Below, in pieces: positions 50,217-61,087 of a DNA stretch of 64,000 nucleotides. Numbering within the stretch: the first letter of the stretch is position 1; every line of letters starts with the position of its first letter. The translations under genes were made by a program, and so were the position numbers. Under the pieces are notes generated by a model. It saw only the letters and a list, made by a program, of their open reading frames with translations, did no database searches and was not told the origin of the DNA. The stretch is taken from positions 19,198-83,197 of the forward strand of contig CADDYW010000011.1 of assembly GCA_902810745.1 (NCBI GenBank), given 5' to 3'. Source of the DNA: Chloroflexota bacterium. Its GTDB lineage: Bacteria > Chloroflexota > UBA6077 > FW602-bin22 > CADDYW01.

Positions 50217-51242
50217 TCAAAACCCTAACGGAGGGCGCGGGGGCTTGCTATCCGACGTCACGACCTGAATCAGGGCCCGAATATATCCGAGGGCGAACGA
50301 ATGCTGGCGCTCCCCGTCAGGATCCACGTCTGACTGAGGGACGTGATCCGGCAGGAACATCCCCTCGTAGCCGACCTCTCGGTACACCCGCATGGCCGCG
50401 TACATGTCGACGTCGCCATTATCCGGGTATACCTCTTCAAAGTTCAGATATCCGCCTTTGATGTTGCGAAAGTGGACCATGAAGATCTTTTTCTCGCGGC
50501 CGAAGTGGCGAATCGCGTCGAGCACCTCGGTGGCGGGGTTCCGGCACATCTCCGCCACGGTTCCCTGGCAGAAGTTGAGGCCATGGTACTTGCTCGGCGC
50601 AATCGACAGGAATTTCTTCAGACCATCGATGCTGCCCAGGACACAGTGGACTCCACGCAGGCCAGTGTCGTGCGGAACGGGCGGGTCGTGCGGGTGGCAC
50701 GCGAGTTTCACTCCGCATTCCTCGGCGACCGGCACGACCCGTTCAAGGAAGTAGGTGATGACCTCCCACATCTTCTCGGCGGGCATGGGGCCGGCCTCGG
50801 TCAGCGAATGATCGGTCCACTTGGCGATATCGAAGTGGCTATAGAGGGCACCACCCCGTCCCACGGTCCGACCAGTGCGCGGGACGCCCAGCAGGTTGAG
50901 GTTATACTTGAGGCACGGAACGCCGGCTTCGCCGGCCGCGCGGATGTTCTGCTTAATCACCTCGATCTCGGCGTCACGACTGGGCAAGCCACGCATGATC
51001 CCGGGGAAGCGATGGTGGGTCATGTAGGTTGACTGCAGGTCCAGCGTCAGCACGTCCATCGTCATCCCAAATCCCGCCAGACGCTTCTGCAGCGCCTTGA
51101 TCGCGGCAACGTTCCAGGTACCGTCCTCGTTTTCGATGCCTGTTCCCCTGGTTGTATTGACCGCCAGGTGCTCGACGCCAAGCTGTGCTGCCCAGGTCAG
51201 CTTCCGGTCAGAGAGGTCGTTGAGCTGCTCGCCAATATACAT
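50217..51242 (-). CDS. uxuA: mannonate dehydratase-like TIM-barrel enzyme
   Basis: A 341-residue UxuA-family protein; the family dehydrates D-mannonate to 2-keto-3-deoxygluconate. Metal and active-site segments are visible: LACHPHDPP, LNFCQGTVAEM, FMVHFRNI and LPDHVP. No uxuB, kdgK or hexuronate isomerase is adjacent, so the exact sugar acid is less sure than the family. ATG 51242 follows GGAGG at 9 nt; the longer reading upstream crosses its promoter. Confidence 0.82.
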   Translation of the reverse strand: MYIGEQLNDLSDRKLTWAAQLGVEHLAVNTTRGTGIENEDGTWNVAAIKALQKRLAGFGMTMDVLTLDLQSTYMTHHRFPGIMRGLPSRDAEIEVIKQNIRAAGEAGVPCLKYNLNLLGVPRTGRTVGRGGALYSHFDIAKWTDHSLTEAGPMPAEKMWEVITYFLERVVPVAEECGVKLACHPHDPPVPHDTGLRGVHCVLGSIDGLKKFLSIAPSKYHGLNFCQGTVAEMCRNPATEVLDAIRHFGREKKIFMVHFRNIKGGYLNFEEVYPDNGDVDMYAAMRVYREVGYEGMFLPDHVPQSDVDPDGERQHSFALGYIRALIQVVTSDSKPPRPPLGF

Positions 51243-51310
51243 ACGGTCGTTCCTCCGAAGACTGCCGCCAACCGCAGGGCGCGGCGCGACAGCCGTATCG
51301 CGTGGATGAT

Positions 51311-51338
51311 GGCATAGGCAGCATACCACGCGAGTCAA
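51311..51338 (-). promoter_or_regulatory. promoter of uxuA
   Basis: Minus strand TTGACT (51333-51338), 16-nt spacer, TATGCC (51311-51316), leader about 60 nt. Confidence 0.45.
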
Positions 51339-51349
51339 CGGCGGTTCCC

Positions 51350-51378
51350 TTGACGCGACGGTAGCCACTTGATAGCAT
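51350..51378 (+). promoter_or_regulatory. promoter of the exported protein at 51417
   Basis: TTGACG (51350-51355), 17-nt spacer, TAGCAT (51373-51378), leader about 30 nt with GAGGAG. Confidence 0.55.
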
Positions 51379-51416
51379 CCGGCCTGGTCGGAAGGCACGT
51401 ATCTGAGGAGCGAGAT

Positions 51417-52616
51417 ATGGCAGGAAGGATCGGGCTGGCCCTGCTCTCCGCGCGCGTCGCGCTTGCCCTTGCGCTCATCGCGTCCGGTATCTCGGGGCTA
51501 GCACCCCGCTCGGTCCAGGCGTCAAGCCTGCGTGTTGCCAGCGGGGGCGCGGCCACGCGTGCCCCGGCGGCGGACGTCTGCTCCCAGAGCCTACCCGCGC
51601 AGTCATCTGCCGTGCTCTCGAGTCTGCTCAAGAACAGCCTTCCGCTCATCTCGGTCATCGCGCCCGAGGCTTCGTCTGTCTCTCGGCTCCCCGTGCCGAT
51701 TCCCACGTCGAGCGTGGCGCCAGTCCAGACGTCGCCCGAGATCGGCGCGAGCCTTGCCGCGATGCGCGCGCTACCCAGGATCGACGTTCGATGGGAGGCG
51801 GTGTTTCTCGCCCCGATGGGCTCGGGATGGCTGACGATCACTCCTCCGGATGCCATTGAGGGCGAGGGAACCATGGTGTCGACGTCGTGGAACTTCCAGA
51901 CGAGCGGCAGCCAGATTGCGGTGACGGTGAACGATCGGCAGATTGGCCAGCTTCCATCCCAGGGGCTCGCGGCATCGCTCCGCGACGTTCTGCTCGATCT
52001 TCCCTGCTACGCCCCGAACGCGTCGGTGCAGCGGGAGGGTCAGACGGAACGCATTCAGGGCCGACTGACCGCCGGAAGCGGCTCCGAAGTCATGCGTCAG
52101 TTGATCGGCCTCGCTATTCCCGGTAACCCGATCGGAGAGATGACGCTCGCGGTCGACTCGAGCACAAAGGTCTGGCAGTCCTTGGATCTCCGTCTCACCT
52201 GGGCCGTGGTCGACGTTGACGTGATGGGACGGCGGATCACCTGGGGGCCGAGCGGGCGTATGGTCCTCACGTTCGGCGACCAGCAGAGACTGGCGGCAGC
52301 CCGCCCATCGGTTTTGAGTCAGCTTGGTCCGAGTACCGCCCAGCTTGTCTTTGCGCGCCTCGAGACCTTGTCACCGCTCCAGCCGTATGCTCGCTGGATG
52401 GATGCGCTGCTCCGGTTCCTCGACGTACGTCAGATACGCACGATGATCGACGAAGATCCGTGGCGACGCGCGACCTTGGTTGATGCCTGGCAGCGACACG
52501 GTCGGGAATCAGACGCGTATCAGACCGCACTCCGTGAGTATCAGACGTGGCAGGAGCAGATTCCACTGGTTGGCCCGATTCTCCAGTATGTTTTCCACCA
52601 GGGGGCAGGATCGTGA
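51417..52616 (+). CDS. exported protein of unknown function
   Basis: A 399-residue protein with a signal peptide (about 1-35, ending SVQASS). A low-complexity Ser/Ala/Pro region runs to about 110. A beta-rich region follows (about 110-270) that looks like a lipid- or ligand-binding sheet (TWAVVDVDVMGRRITWGPSG). The last 100 residues are helical. Only two Cys (about 40 and 195) lie in the exported part. No family recognised. ATG 51417 has GAGGAG 6 nt upstream. Possibly first of a three-gene set with the membrane protein and acyl-CoA ligase that follow. Confidence 0.6.
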   Translation: MAGRIGLALLSARVALALALIASGISGLAPRSVQASSLRVASGGAATRAPAADVCSQSLPAQSSAVLSSLLKNSLPLISVIAPEASSVSRLPVPIPTSSVAPVQTSPEIGASLAAMRALPRIDVRWEAVFLAPMGSGWLTITPPDAIEGEGTMVSTSWNFQTSGSQIAVTVNDRQIGQLPSQGLAASLRDVLLDLPCYAPNASVQREGQTERIQGRLTAGSGSEVMRQLIGLAIPGNPIGEMTLAVDSSTKVWQSLDLRLTWAVVDVDVMGRRITWGPSGRMVLTFGDQQRLAAARPSVLSQLGPSTAQLVFARLETLSPLQPYARWMDALLRFLDVRQIRTMIDEDPWRRATLVDAWQRHGRESDAYQTALREYQTWQEQIPLVGPILQYVFHQGAGS

Positions 52617-52741
52617 CGGTCAGCTACCCGGGGGAGCGAAGTCACAGATGCCATCGGACCGGCGCGTGCCGCTCGTCCGAGGCAAAAGGGGGAGCAATGG
52701 ACGCCGTCGTCGTGGGTTCGCCGGATGGATGAGGATGCTTG

Positions 52742-53119
52742 ATGATTCGACCGGGCCGCCCGTTTGTCGTGACGCTTCTCGGGTTGCTACCGATGGTCCT
52801 GGCCCTGTGGTATGTCCTACGAATTGCTGATGCACTCCTCCTGCTGGTTGGCGAGCTAGCGTTCATGGGCCCGGCGGGCCTACCCACGGTCGTGCGGCTG
52901 AATGGTCTTCTCCTGGCGGCTGCGGCCTTTGGGGGGATGATCTGGTGCTTTCTGACCGGCAGTGGTCTGCTCGCCGGGTCGGGTTGGGCTCGGATCTCGG
53001 CGATCCTTCTGGCACTCTTTGCGCTTCCGATGGGTTATCCGACCGACCTGCTCGTCGCGGCAGCTGCTGTCCTGGTTCTCTTTGTCCCATCGGATGTGCG
53101 CGCTTTCTTTGGCTCGTAG
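52742..53119 (+). CDS. four-helix membrane protein, unknown
   Basis: A 125-residue hydrophobic protein with about four membrane segments (roughly 8-30, 50-75, 78-95 and 98-115). No charged motif suggests a transporter family. ATG 52742 follows GAGGATGCTTG. It ends 15 bp before the acyl-CoA ligase and is likely co-transcribed with it. Confidence 0.6.
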   Translation: MIRPGRPFVVTLLGLLPMVLALWYVLRIADALLLLVGELAFMGPAGLPTVVRLNGLLLAAAAFGGMIWCFLTGSGLLAGSGWARISAILLALFALPMGYPTDLLVAAAAVLVLFVPSDVRAFFGS

Positions 53120-53134
53120 CGGTGGAGGACGGGC

Positions 53135-54754
53135 ATGCCCAAGTATCCAGCGTCGATTGTCGAGGCCTTCCTGACGAACTGCCATCGCGATCCGAACAAG
53201 TGCTGCATCCTGTTCGAGGGAGAAGCCCTGTCTTACGAGCATCTGCGCGTGGAGGCGGCGCGCTGGTGCGCGGGATTTCGCTCGTGGGGACTGCAGCGGG
53301 GTGACCGGGTCGCGCTTTTCCTCGAGAATAGTCCGTCCTTTCTCGCGGCGTACCTGGGCATCTACCTCTCCGGGGGTATCGTCGTCCTGGTCAATACGCA
53401 GTATCGGCAGGTTGAGCTGCGGCACATTCTCAACGACGCGAGCGTGCGCATCTGCGTGACGGATCCGGCGCGCAGGATCGAGCTCGATCGCGTCCTCGGC
53501 GAACTCCTGGCGCTAGAGGCTGTCGTGGTCGTCGGGGGAGGATCGGCGGGAGATGCGAGTAACACGCGGGCGCGCTCGATCACTGAGCTGGACGATCAGT
53601 CGTTCCTGGCTCAAGGCGTCGATTCATCGGTCGATCTGCCGCGGTCCGATGCGGTGGCGCTGATCGGTTACACCTCGGGCACGACCGGTCGGGCCAAGGG
53701 CGCCATGCTCACCCACGGTAACCTCGCGGCGAACAGCGCTGCCGTGATCGAGGCCTGGCACTGGACGTCCGAGGACGTGCTGCTGCTGACGCTGCCATTG
53801 TTCCACGCGCACGGTCTGGGCGTTGGCATGCACGGTACCTTCCTGGCCGGAAGTACGGTACACCTCCGGCGTCGCTTCGACGCGGCCGACGTGTATGAAG
53901 CGCTCTGTCGCGGTGAGGTGTCGATGTTCTTCGGTGTGCCGACGATGTACACGCGCTTGCTCACCGAGGCGCGAAGACGGATTGATGAAGGTGGCCCGCG
54001 GCCGAAGCCGATTCGGCTCTACGTATCGGGCTCCGCCCCGCTCAGCCCGCGAACGTTCGCCGAGTTCGAGGATGTGTTCGGACAGCGCATTCTCGAGCGC
54101 TACGGCATGACCGAGACGATGATGAATCTGACGAACCCCTACGACGGGGAGCGTCGGCCGGGTACCGTTGGCATGCCGTTTCCAGGCCAGGAAGCTCGGA
54201 TCGTAGACGTTCAGACGCGCGAGCCGATTCTCGACGAGCGGCCGGGCGAAATCCAGGTCCGCGGTCCGCACGTCTTCAAAGGATACTGGCAGCAGCCGGA
54301 TGCAACGGCGGCCGCGTTCGACGCCGATGGCTGGTTCAACACGGGCGACCTCGGCTGGCGAAGCTCCGATGGCTACTTCACGATTTCCGGGCGGGCGCGC
54401 GAGCTCATCATCAGCGGTGGCTACAACGTGTATCCGCGCGAGGTCGAAGAGGTTCTGCTGACGCACCCGGGGGTCGCCGAGGCGGCGGTCCTCGGGCTGC
54501 CGCATCCTGACCTTGGCGAGCAGGTGGTTGCCGTCGTCGTGCGCCGCTCGGACGCTGACGGACCGACCGCGGATGACCTGGTCGCCTTCTGCCGCGATCA
54601 GCTGGCCAGCTTCAAGAAGCCACGCCAGATCTTTTTCGTCGACGCGCTACCGCGCAATGCGCTCGGAAAGATTCAGAAGCATATCTTGAAGGAGCAGCTG
54701 GAGCGGACCACTCCTGGAGGCGACGATGGCATCCGCGAGGCTCGGGTCAGCTGA
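53135..54754 (+). CDS. AMP-forming acyl-CoA synthetase
   Basis: A 539-residue ANL-superfamily ligase activating a carboxylic acid with ATP and CoA. The P-loop YTSGTTGRAKGAMLTH is at about 180-195. YGMTETMMNL is the A5 motif, and WFNTGDLGW and GGYNVYPREVEE precede the C-terminal hinge. The catalytic Lys is in ALGKIQKH near the end. Substrate unknown; sequence style is that of medium/long-chain or malonyl/CaiC-like ligases. ATG 53135 follows GGAGG at 6 nt. Confidence 0.88.
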   Translation: MPKYPASIVEAFLTNCHRDPNKCCILFEGEALSYEHLRVEAARWCAGFRSWGLQRGDRVALFLENSPSFLAAYLGIYLSGGIVVLVNTQYRQVELRHILNDASVRICVTDPARRIELDRVLGELLALEAVVVVGGGSAGDASNTRARSITELDDQSFLAQGVDSSVDLPRSDAVALIGYTSGTTGRAKGAMLTHGNLAANSAAVIEAWHWTSEDVLLLTLPLFHAHGLGVGMHGTFLAGSTVHLRRRFDAADVYEALCRGEVSMFFGVPTMYTRLLTEARRRIDEGGPRPKPIRLYVSGSAPLSPRTFAEFEDVFGQRILERYGMTETMMNLTNPYDGERRPGTVGMPFPGQEARIVDVQTREPILDERPGEIQVRGPHVFKGYWQQPDATAAAFDADGWFNTGDLGWRSSDGYFTISGRARELIISGGYNVYPREVEEVLLTHPGVAEAAVLGLPHPDLGEQVVAVVVRRSDADGPTADDLVAFCRDQLASFKKPRQIFFVDALPRNALGKIQKHILKEQLERTTPGGDDGIREARVS

Positions 54755-54991
54755 CGGCGCGCCGCTCTCTAGTGATGCTCCCGACGCGGTAGCCGAGGCC
54801 CGTGCGAGCGGCAAGCACGTGCTGCATCAGTAGAGCGGCATTGACCTCGCTTCGCCTCGCTCCCTGATTCTTCACGACCATCCGCCAAAGAATGTTCGCG
54901 GGCCGCCAGATGGCTCGGCTCCTGTCTCGGCCGCTGACCTGGCCCGGAACGGATCTTGCAGGGCACTGGTCCTTTGTGCCGAGGTCCAAAG

Positions 54992-55420
54992 ATGGCGGTA
55001 TTGTGGTCGATCTTGCGATTCCTGTTCCTGGGCGCGATCAATCACCAGATCACCCTGATCGTCGTAGAGTCACTGCTGTTTCGAGGAGTCCGGGAACGCG
55101 TCGCGGCCCGTTCTCGCTGGCTGGGCGAGCTCGTCAGCTGCCACGTGTGCTTCGGGATGTGGGTCGCGTTTCTCCTCGCGTTTATCTTCCGCCCGCGCTT
55201 CGTCGTCGCGTCACCGCTGGAGACGGCATCGCCCGCGTTCAACCGCTGGTATCGGGCGGTTGCAACGTTCGCGGGCGATAGCTTCGTCATTGCCGTGGGC
55301 GGTCGCATCTACAATGAGCTTCTCGGGCTCCTGCGCCGTGAGGTGGCGGTGACGGAAGAGGAGCGCGAGCTGCTGGAAGAAGAGGTCGAGCAGCTGGAAC
55401 GAATGGGACGAGATGGATAG
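54992..55420 (+). CDS. DUF1360-like membrane protein
   Basis: A 142-residue protein with hydrophobic segments near the N-terminus and at about 45-65. The CHVCFGMWVAFLLA motif near residue 50 recalls DUF1360 proteins, which have a conserved Cys-x-x-Cys at a membrane helix. The C-terminus is a charged, Glu-rich probable coiled coil (TEEERELLEEEVEQLERM). ATG 54992 is chosen over an upstream start inside the leader. Function unknown. It is convergent with glmS (16 bp apart). Confidence 0.6.
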   Translation: MAVLWSILRFLFLGAINHQITLIVVESLLFRGVRERVAARSRWLGELVSCHVCFGMWVAFLLAFIFRPRFVVASPLETASPAFNRWYRAVATFAGDSFVIAVGGRIYNELLGLLRREVAVTEEERELLEEEVEQLERMGRDG

Positions 55421-55436
55421 CAGCACCGCCGATCCG

Positions 55437-57278
<1,842 letters not shown>

Positions 57279-57450
57279 CGCCGTGTCCATCCTCGAAGTC
57301 AGCTTGGCCAGGTGTCCGACGAATGATCCGCCTCGAGGCGGTCATCCACCTCGATCCGCGCTGGGAGAAGGAGATCAGGGGGAACCTCCCCGCGCGAGTG
57401 ATCTCATCGACGACGGGCCTCGAGAAAGCAATCGCGCAAGTTTCGGGCCG

Positions 57451-58113
57451 CTATCCCGTCGGCGTCGCGGAGTCGGACGTCGGAGCGTCCAGATCGGGGA
57501 CGGACGGATTGGGCTCGTAGGTAGGAAGCAGCGCCGCGATGCGGGCCATCAGGTCGGCGGTGAGCTCCGGAAGCTGCTCACGACGCCCGCGCGGAGGATG
57601 GTATGGCTGCCCGACACGGATGCTGATAACGCCGCGACGAAGGATACCGGGCCAGCTCAGGGCTTCGCTGACGCCGTGAATGCCCACCGGCACGATCGGG
57701 GCACCGGATCGCTGAGCAAGGATGATCGCCCCGGGCTGGCCAGGAAGCAGGCGGCCGTCACGGCTCCGATGCCCTTCGGGAAAGATGCCGAGAACCTTAC
57801 CCTCCTCCAAAATCTTCAGGGCACGGCGATAAGCAACCAGATCGACCTCGCCACGGCGCACTGGGAACGCTTCGAACCACCGCGAGAGAAGCCCAAGAAA
57901 CGAGTGATCCCAGGCTTCCTGCTTGGTCATGTAGTAGATCTTTCGTGGCAGGACGGCGGCGAGGAGCGGAGGATCGGCCATATTGCGATGATTGGGCGCC
58001 ACGATCGCGGGACCGGTCCGCGGAAGATTCTCAACTCCGCGCACGTCCACATGGCTCACCAGACGTGCAACGACGCCGGTACTGAATGCTGCGAAGTCGT
58101 AAAACGTGATCAC
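57451..58113 (-). CDS. plsC: 1-acyl-sn-glycerol-3-phosphate acyltransferase
   Basis: A 220-residue membrane-associated acyltransferase of phospholipid synthesis. NHRNMAD (H42, D47) is the HX4D catalytic motif and FPEGHRS the substrate motif. The start overlaps cmk by 4 nt, an arrangement (cmk-plsC) common in bacteria. Confidence 0.9.
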   Translation of the reverse strand: MITFYDFAAFSTGVVARLVSHVDVRGVENLPRTGPAIVAPNHRNMADPPLLAAVLPRKIYYMTKQEAWDHSFLGLLSRWFEAFPVRRGEVDLVAYRRALKILEEGKVLGIFPEGHRSRDGRLLPGQPGAIILAQRSGAPIVPVGIHGVSEALSWPGILRRGVISIRVGQPYHPPRGRREQLPELTADLMARIAALLPTYEPNPSVPDLDAPTSDSATPTG

Positions 58114-58793
58114 GGATCCTTCCGGGCGATCAGATCCAAGATGAACGCGACCTCTTCGTCGACACTCATCGTTGATGTATCTAGAATAACCGCATCGGGC
58201 GCCGGCTTCAATGGGGCGACTGATCGAGATTGGTCGATGCGATCCCGTTCGGCCATCTCCGCCGCGACCGCGTTCGGGTCCGGCTCGATCCCAATGGCCT
58301 TGAGCTGGGCGATCCGGCGGGCAACGCGCACGGGTAGCGGCGCGTTCAGGTACAGCTTTAGCTCGGCGTGCGGGGCGACGACGGTTCCGATGTCGCGTCC
58401 CGCGATGACGACGTGGCCACGGCGGACGACGCGACGCTGCAGCGGGAGCATCTCTGCCCGCACTTCAGGGTGTGCCGCGACGATTGACACGGTGTTAGAG
58501 ACCGATGGCAAGGTGAGCTCGTGGGTGATGTCCTGCCCGTCGACCAAGACGCGATAGCCTCGCTCTCCGGGCTCGGTCGCGCGCTCGATCTCGATCGACG
58601 CCTGGCGTGCCAGCATGGCGAGCGCCTGGCCGTCGTGCGGGTCGATACCGCGATTCAGGGCCAGCCAGGTCAACGCTCGATAGAACGCGCCGGTGTCGAG
58701 ATAGAGGTAGCCGAGGATCTCCGCAATTCGCTGCCCAACAACCGTCTTGCCAGATCCGGCAGGGCCATCAATCGCAATCACCGATGGGCGCAC
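58110..58793 (-). CDS. cmk: cytidylate kinase
   Basis: A 227-residue kinase phosphorylating CMP/dCMP. IDGPAGSGKTVVGQRIA is the P-loop (about 8-24), LYLDTGAFYRALTW the CMP-binding part, and VVIAGRDIGTVV the conserved loop. It overlaps plsC by 4 nt. Confidence 0.95.
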   Translation of the reverse strand: MRPSVIAIDGPAGSGKTVVGQRIAEILGYLYLDTGAFYRALTWLALNRGIDPHDGQALAMLARQASIEIERATEPGERGYRVLVDGQDITHELTLPSVSNTVSIVAAHPEVRAEMLPLQRRVVRRGHVVIAGRDIGTVVAPHAELKLYLNAPLPVRVARRIAQLKAIGIEPDPNAVAAEMAERDRIDQSRSVAPLKPAPDAVILDTSTMSVDEEVAFILDLIARKDP

Positions 58794-58920
58794 GATTCCT
58801 CCGCTCCTGAGCTATCGTATCAGCGCTGCGTCGATTGTAGACGTCCGGGTCAAGCGCGTCAGGGTGGACCCGCGACAGCCGGATCGCCTCGTCAGGTCGT
58901 CTCTCACTCCAATCTGCCGC

Positions 58921-59640
58921 CTACTCACGCAGCCCGACACTCTTCAGCAGTGCCTGTATCTCGGTTGGACGTAGCTCGCGCCATTCGCCCGGCTTGAGAT
59001 GTCCGAGAGTCAGCGGTCCCATGCGTACTCGCACGAGTCGGTCCACCGTCAAGCCCACGGCCTGGCACATCAGTCGAATCTGGCGTTTTCGACCTTCATG
59101 GATCACGACGCGCAGCGCGCCGTGCGGCCCGCGACCTACCTCGGCTGGTCCAGTCCGCCAGCCGTCGATCTCGACGCCGTGCCGAAGCTGATCCAGCTGA
59201 ATCTCGCTCGGCTGTGGATGAACCCAGACCAGGTACTCGCGTGGAACCTCGTGCTTTGGATGGAGCAAACGGTAGGCTAGCTCGCCGTTATTGGTCAGCA
59301 GGATGAGCCCTTCGCTCAGTAAGTCCAGCCGGCCGACAGGATAGACGCGTTCCGAGGTCTTCACGAGATCGACGACGGTTGGTCTGCCCCGCTCATCCCG
59401 TGCGGTGCTCAGAACGCCCGGGGGCTTGTTCAGCAGGATGTAGGTGTCACGGCGCTTGCGGGTGATGGGCACACCGTCGACGGCGATGCGGTCTGCCGGT
59501 CCAACACGTGTTCCGAGCTCGGTCACCAGCTTCCCATTGACGGTGACGCGGCCGGCCACGATCAGCTCTTCGGCACGGCGGCGCGAAGCGACGCCAGCCG
59601 CCGCGAGTATCTTCTGAAGACGCTCGCCTTCGACGGCCAC
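58921..59640 (-). CDS. rluB: RluB/RsuA-family pseudouridine synthase
   Basis: A 239-residue enzyme with an N-terminal S4 RNA-binding domain (LQKILAAAGVASRRRAEELI) and a catalytic domain with the Asp in YPVGRLDLLSEGLILLTNNG. It should modify 23S or 16S rRNA; which one cannot be told reliably. It starts 6 bp after dacA. Confidence 0.93.
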   Translation of the reverse strand: MAVEGERLQKILAAAGVASRRRAEELIVAGRVTVNGKLVTELGTRVGPADRIAVDGVPITRKRRDTYILLNKPPGVLSTARDERGRPTVVDLVKTSERVYPVGRLDLLSEGLILLTNNGELAYRLLHPKHEVPREYLVWVHPQPSEIQLDQLRHGVEIDGWRTGPAEVGRGPHGALRVVIHEGRKRQIRLMCQAVGLTVDRLVRVRMGPLTLGHLKPGEWRELRPTEIQALLKSVGLRE

Positions 59641-59646
59641 GGTCCG

Positions 59647-60777
59647 CTACCGAATGTGCAGGGGGAGCCTGGCGATTGGCTCACCAGCGGCGTAGAAGGT
59701 AGCGGCGCCGTCGTTCTGATCCGGAAGGTCGGGGTTTTCGGTAACCCGCAGCGGTGCATCCGGAGTGAGATCGAGCGTTGACGACAGCGTCTCGGCCTTC
59801 CAATCTGGCAGATAAACCGTCATCGGGATAGCAACCTCCAGCCGACCTACACCTGAGCTGCCCGGATGCTCGTAGATCGGGCTGTCAGGCAGGGCGAGAT
59901 CGACCCAGCGATCACGTGTCAGGAAGTAATCAAGCAGTACGCTGACGTCAGGAACGTAATCTGGTGTGTGCATGACGGTGATGTAGAGAATGTGGTCACC
60001 TTGCTGGTCGGCAACGGTAATCGCGTGCAGGGCGAGGTCAGTCGTGCCGGTCTTGACGCCGATGATCCCCGGGCGGCGACCCAGGAAGTAGTTGGTGTTG
60101 GTGAGGTCGTAGGTCCAGCGGCCACGGATGACCACGTGCCGTGTCGACACGATCTGGCGAAAGAGAGGATACTGCATGGCTGCTCGGGCGATCACGATCA
60201 TGTCGTACGGGCTGGAGAGATGGTTGGTCGCGTCCAGACCGTGAGGATTGACGAAATGGGTATCCGTGAGCCCGAGCCGCTGAGCCTCCTGATTCATCAG
60301 CGCGACAAAGCCCGCGTCGCTGCCCCCAACCGCGCGGGCGATCACGAGCGCGGCATCGTCGCCGGAGGGGACCAGGAGACCGAACAGGAGATCGCGCAGG
60401 GAGAGACGCTCCTGGGGATGGAGCCCCATGACCGAGTCTCCGACCATCTGCGCCGCGTTGACGTTGCTGGTTACCACGCGACTCAGGTCGTTCTCACGCT
60501 CCAGCGTGACCAGCGCCGTCATCATCTTCGTCATACTCGCCGGGGGAAGCGCGGTGTGAGGGTTCTTTCCCCAGATGAGCTGCCCCGTATCGCCGTCGAC
60601 GACGGCGGCGGCAGACGCTTGGATCGACGGCGGAGACGGAGCGCTGGCCTTCGCGAGAGTGTCCGCGTACGCGGCGGACGGCGTCCGATCGGAGCCGACC
60701 AGGGCAGGCGGCCCGAATCCGACGAGACAGAGTATGACGGCGAGGCCGCAGATTGATCCGATCGTTCGCTTGTACAC
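59647..60777 (-). CDS. dacA: D-alanyl-D-alanine carboxypeptidase
   Basis: A 376-residue penicillin-binding protein of the S11 family that trims the stem-peptide D-Ala. Signal peptide about 1-38 (ending AYA). Motifs: S81-M-T-K84, S138-G-D in place of the usual SGN-type motif, and K242-T-G. A C-terminal beta domain follows without an obvious membrane anchor helix. GTG 60777 has no ribosome site and lies only a few nt from the predicted transcript start. A Ser-Gly-Asp at the second motif should be checked. Confidence 0.9.
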   Translation of the reverse strand: MYKRTIGSICGLAVILCLVGFGPPALVGSDRTPSAAYADTLAKASAPSPPSIQASAAAVVDGDTGQLIWGKNPHTALPPASMTKMMTALVTLERENDLSRVVTSNVNAAQMVGDSVMGLHPQERLSLRDLLFGLLVPSGDDAALVIARAVGGSDAGFVALMNQEAQRLGLTDTHFVNPHGLDATNHLSSPYDMIVIARAAMQYPLFRQIVSTRHVVIRGRWTYDLTNTNYFLGRRPGIIGVKTGTTDLALHAITVADQQGDHILYITVMHTPDYVPDVSVLLDYFLTRDRWVDLALPDSPIYEHPGSSGVGRLEVAIPMTVYLPDWKAETLSSTLDLTPDAPLRVTENPDLPDQNDGAATFYAAGEPIARLPLHIR

Positions 60778-60788
60778 CTCGATTTGAC

Positions 60789-60816
60789 TCTATACCCGAC
60801 GGCGGCGGATATTCAA
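60789..60816 (-). promoter_or_regulatory. promoter of dacA-rluB, possibly leaderless
   Basis: Minus strand TTGAAT (60811-60816), 16-nt spacer, TATAGA (60789-60794). The expected transcript start is about 5 nt before GTG 60777. The rest of 60778-61087 holds no supported gene. Confidence 0.5.
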
Positions 60817-61019
60817 GGGCAAGTCGCTCCCTTCACGACACCCCGTGCCACGGCGAAGCGCGGGAGGACGCTCTGCCCCCGACCCCGGCTCGCGTTGGTC
60901 ACGTCGGACGACGGCGTTCCGGCGGTCGTGCTGTTTCAAGGAGGGCCGAGCGCCGTCGACACGTCCACGGCGTCGATCGATCGTGTACCGGCGCTTCTCG
61001 AGGAGCCCATCCCCTGCGG

Positions 61020-61048
61020 TTGACACGGTGAGAGCCGGCCAGTATGAT
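61020..61048 (+). promoter_or_regulatory. strong promoter of the DarA-like gene
   Basis: Consensus TTGACA (61020-61025), 17-nt spacer, TATGAT (61043-61048), leader about 33 nt. Confidence 0.7.
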
Positions 61049-61087
61049 CTTGCCGACGCTGGTGATGGCCGGTGAGGTATCAGGTGG

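Noticed and set aside
57279..57450. Possible glmS ribozyme or riboswitch upstream of glmS
   Set aside because: No recognisable conserved core by eye; only about 170 bp, and the ribozyme is mainly a Firmicutes feature.
60784..61023. Short plus-strand open frames between dacA and the DarA-like gene
   Set aside because: They overlap two good promoters and lack ribosome sites.
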